A stretch of 30,724 nucleotides of DNA from a virus: IMG/VR virus record IMGVR_UViG_3300032322_000655, positions 1 to 30,724 of that record. One strand, 5' to 3'. The translations under genes and the position numbers were made by a program. Below, piece after piece: positions 30,151-30,724 of the stretch. Below the pieces are notes generated by a model. The model saw only the letters and a program-made list of their open reading frames with translations. It was not told where the DNA came from and did not search any database. The stretch's first letter is position 1. Each line of letters opens with the position of its first letter.

Positions 30151-30408
30151 ATGGGGGAAAGTCCGAAACCGCGCAGCCTTCACCAGCTGTGGGTCACCAT
30201 GCACAGGGTGGGCGCTGACGTCCTAGAGAAGCGCATCACGAGGCGTCAATACGATGCCGTATTCGCCCAGGTGGAGGCTGAACTGGCCGCCCAGGGGTGC
30301 ACGTTTCTTGATCTGCTTGACTTGCCTGATGAGTCGCCTGGAGGCGGTGGGCAGGCGGTGGAACGCGGCCCGCGACAGGGAGCGGGTGCTGGCCGCCGAG
30401 TTGTATGA
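30151..30408 (+). CDS. Plus-strand small protein under operator control
   Basis: 85 residues from the ATG at 30151. The first ~60 look like a folded helical domain (LHQLWVTMHRVGADVLEKRITRRQYDAVFAQVEAELAAQGCTFLDLL). After about residue 62 the sequence turns Gly/Arg-rich and overlaps the next ORF, so the last part may not be meaningful. The promoter upstream has two palindromic operators. The product is a candidate small regulator, but no helix-turn-helix is obvious in this frame; the helix-turn-helix lies in the overlapping next frame. Either two overlapping genes or one protein joined by a +1 shift would explain this. Confidence 0.6.
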   Translation: MGESPKPRSLHQLWVTMHRVGADVLEKRITRRQYDAVFAQVEAELAAQGCTFLDLLDLPDESPGGGGQAVERGPRQGAGAGRRVV

Positions 30409-30511
30409 CGCCATCCGCGAGGCCGTCGACGGCGGGATGACTGAGGCGGAGGCGGCCAGGGTGGCGGGTGTGGACCGCATGACGGTCCGCCGCGCGTTGG
30501 GGAAACGCTGA
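30329..30511 (+). CDS. Helix-turn-helix protein
   Basis: 60 residues from the ATG at 30329. The second half, AIREAVDGGMTEAEAARVAGVDRMTVRRALGK, is a clear helix-turn-helix like those at the C terminus of small-serine recombinases and simple repressors. The first half is a charged helix. No good ribosome binding site precedes the ATG, and it overlaps the preceding ORF by 80 nt in the +1 frame. It may be made by coupling or frameshifting from that ORF. Such a protein is a good candidate for binding the GTAGA operators upstream. Confidence 0.65.
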   Translation: MSRLEAVGRRWNAARDRERVLAAELYDAIREAVDGGMTEAEAARVAGVDRMTVRRALGKR

Positions 30512-30531
30512 CCGCAACGCAGCGGTTAGCG
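30506..30531. terminator. Hairpin at the convergent junction of plus unit and structural operon
   Basis: CGCTGACCGC (30506-30515) pairs with GCGGTTAGCG (30522-30531) over 10 positions, one of them a G-U pair, with a six-base loop. It includes the stop codon of the plus-strand HTH gene and lies 23 bases from the end of the oppositely directed ORF at 30555. There is no U-tract. Confidence 0.5.
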
Positions 30532-30554
30532 ATGTCGGGCCGTCAATTGGCAAG

Positions 30555-30724
30555 TTAGAGACTTTGGGCGATCACGCCGTCAGCGATCTCCTCGCAGCCG
30601 CAGCAAGCGAGGTCACGGCACCAGTCCACATGGTCGCCGCCTCTTGGCAGGTCGGGCAGGACGTACTTGGCCCGCTCGTCTGCCCTGACCCTGGCGATGA
30701 GCGGACACATGCAGGCGTAGCCGA
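30555..30724 (-). CDS. 3' part of the cysteine-rich protein crossing the window ends
   Basis: An open frame running from the right edge to a TAA at 30555-30557. It encodes GYACMCPLIARVRADE..., then LPDLPRGGDHVDWCRDLACCGCEEIADG. Six cysteines in C-x-C, C and CC-x-C groups with a nearby His suggest a zinc or iron-sulfur site. The frame is still open at base 30724 and continues in frame into 1-94 if the ends are joined, giving 87 residues in total. It would be the last gene of the structural operon. Function unknown. Confidence 0.6.
   Translation of the reverse strand, partial: GYACMCPLIARVRADERAKYVLPDLPRGGDHVDWCRDLACCGCEEIADGVIAQSL

Overview
The window reads as a complete, circular (or circularly permuted) genome of a temperate-looking, long-tailed phage (siphovirus) of a GC-rich actinobacterium. 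The evidence for the host group is a WhiB-type iron-sulfur regulator, consistently high G+C, and many small proteins of the kind carried by actinobacteriophages. I see no tRNA, rRNA, CRISPR array or insertion sequence. The two window ends appear to join. A cysteine-rich ORF that starts at the left end (94, TAATG overlap with the previous stop) runs off base 1 and continues in frame from base 30724 to a stop at 30555.

Almost all genes lie on the minus strand in tightly packed operons with ATGA/GTGA overlaps, so transcription runs from right to left. Layout in transcription order: (1) 30006-26119: glycosyltransferase, a coiled-coil membrane protein, holin, amidase endolysin, a small putative DNA-binding protein, a DEDDy exonuclease and two small proteins. 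(2) 26118-25321: a convergent terminator, one plus-strand gene (25698-26051), and a control region with two strong hairpins. (3) 25320-18285: the recombination, replication and regulation operon, with RecT, a membrane protein, a lysozyme-like protein, a tyrosine integrase, RusA, WhiB, an XRE regulator, SSB, a short winged-helix replication protein and a zinc-ribbon protein. (4) 18288-18194: a candidate late promoter with a hairpin in its leader. (5) 18194-94: HNH endonuclease, terminase, portal, prohead protease, major capsid protein, connectors, two paralogous tail-tube proteins, a frameshifted tail assembly chaperone, tape measure, tail-tip proteins, an S74-type fibre, a long collagen-like fibre and a small virion protein. 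A second plus-strand unit at 30151-30511 (two short ORFs, the second a helix-turn-helix) sits behind a promoter flanked by two identical palindromic operator arms.

The most striking feature is the prohead protease gene (13398-14546). After an ordinary S78 protease domain and an acidic linker it carries a full Dps-like (mini-ferritin) domain with the ferroxidase residues in place. A protein normally enclosed in the procapsid is therefore fused to an iron-oxidising, DNA-protecting fold. Other points of interest are the tandem operators at 30114-30150, the long perfect hairpins after the capsid gene and before the recT operon, an integrase with no obvious adjacent attachment site, and a replication protein that ends in a tandem-repeat tract.

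Several start sites given here are shorter than the longest ORF, chosen from ribosome binding sites and operon overlaps. Two genes below 60 codons (15895-16035 and 20298-20459) were found by hand translation. All functional calls come from motif recognition by eye; no database search was run.
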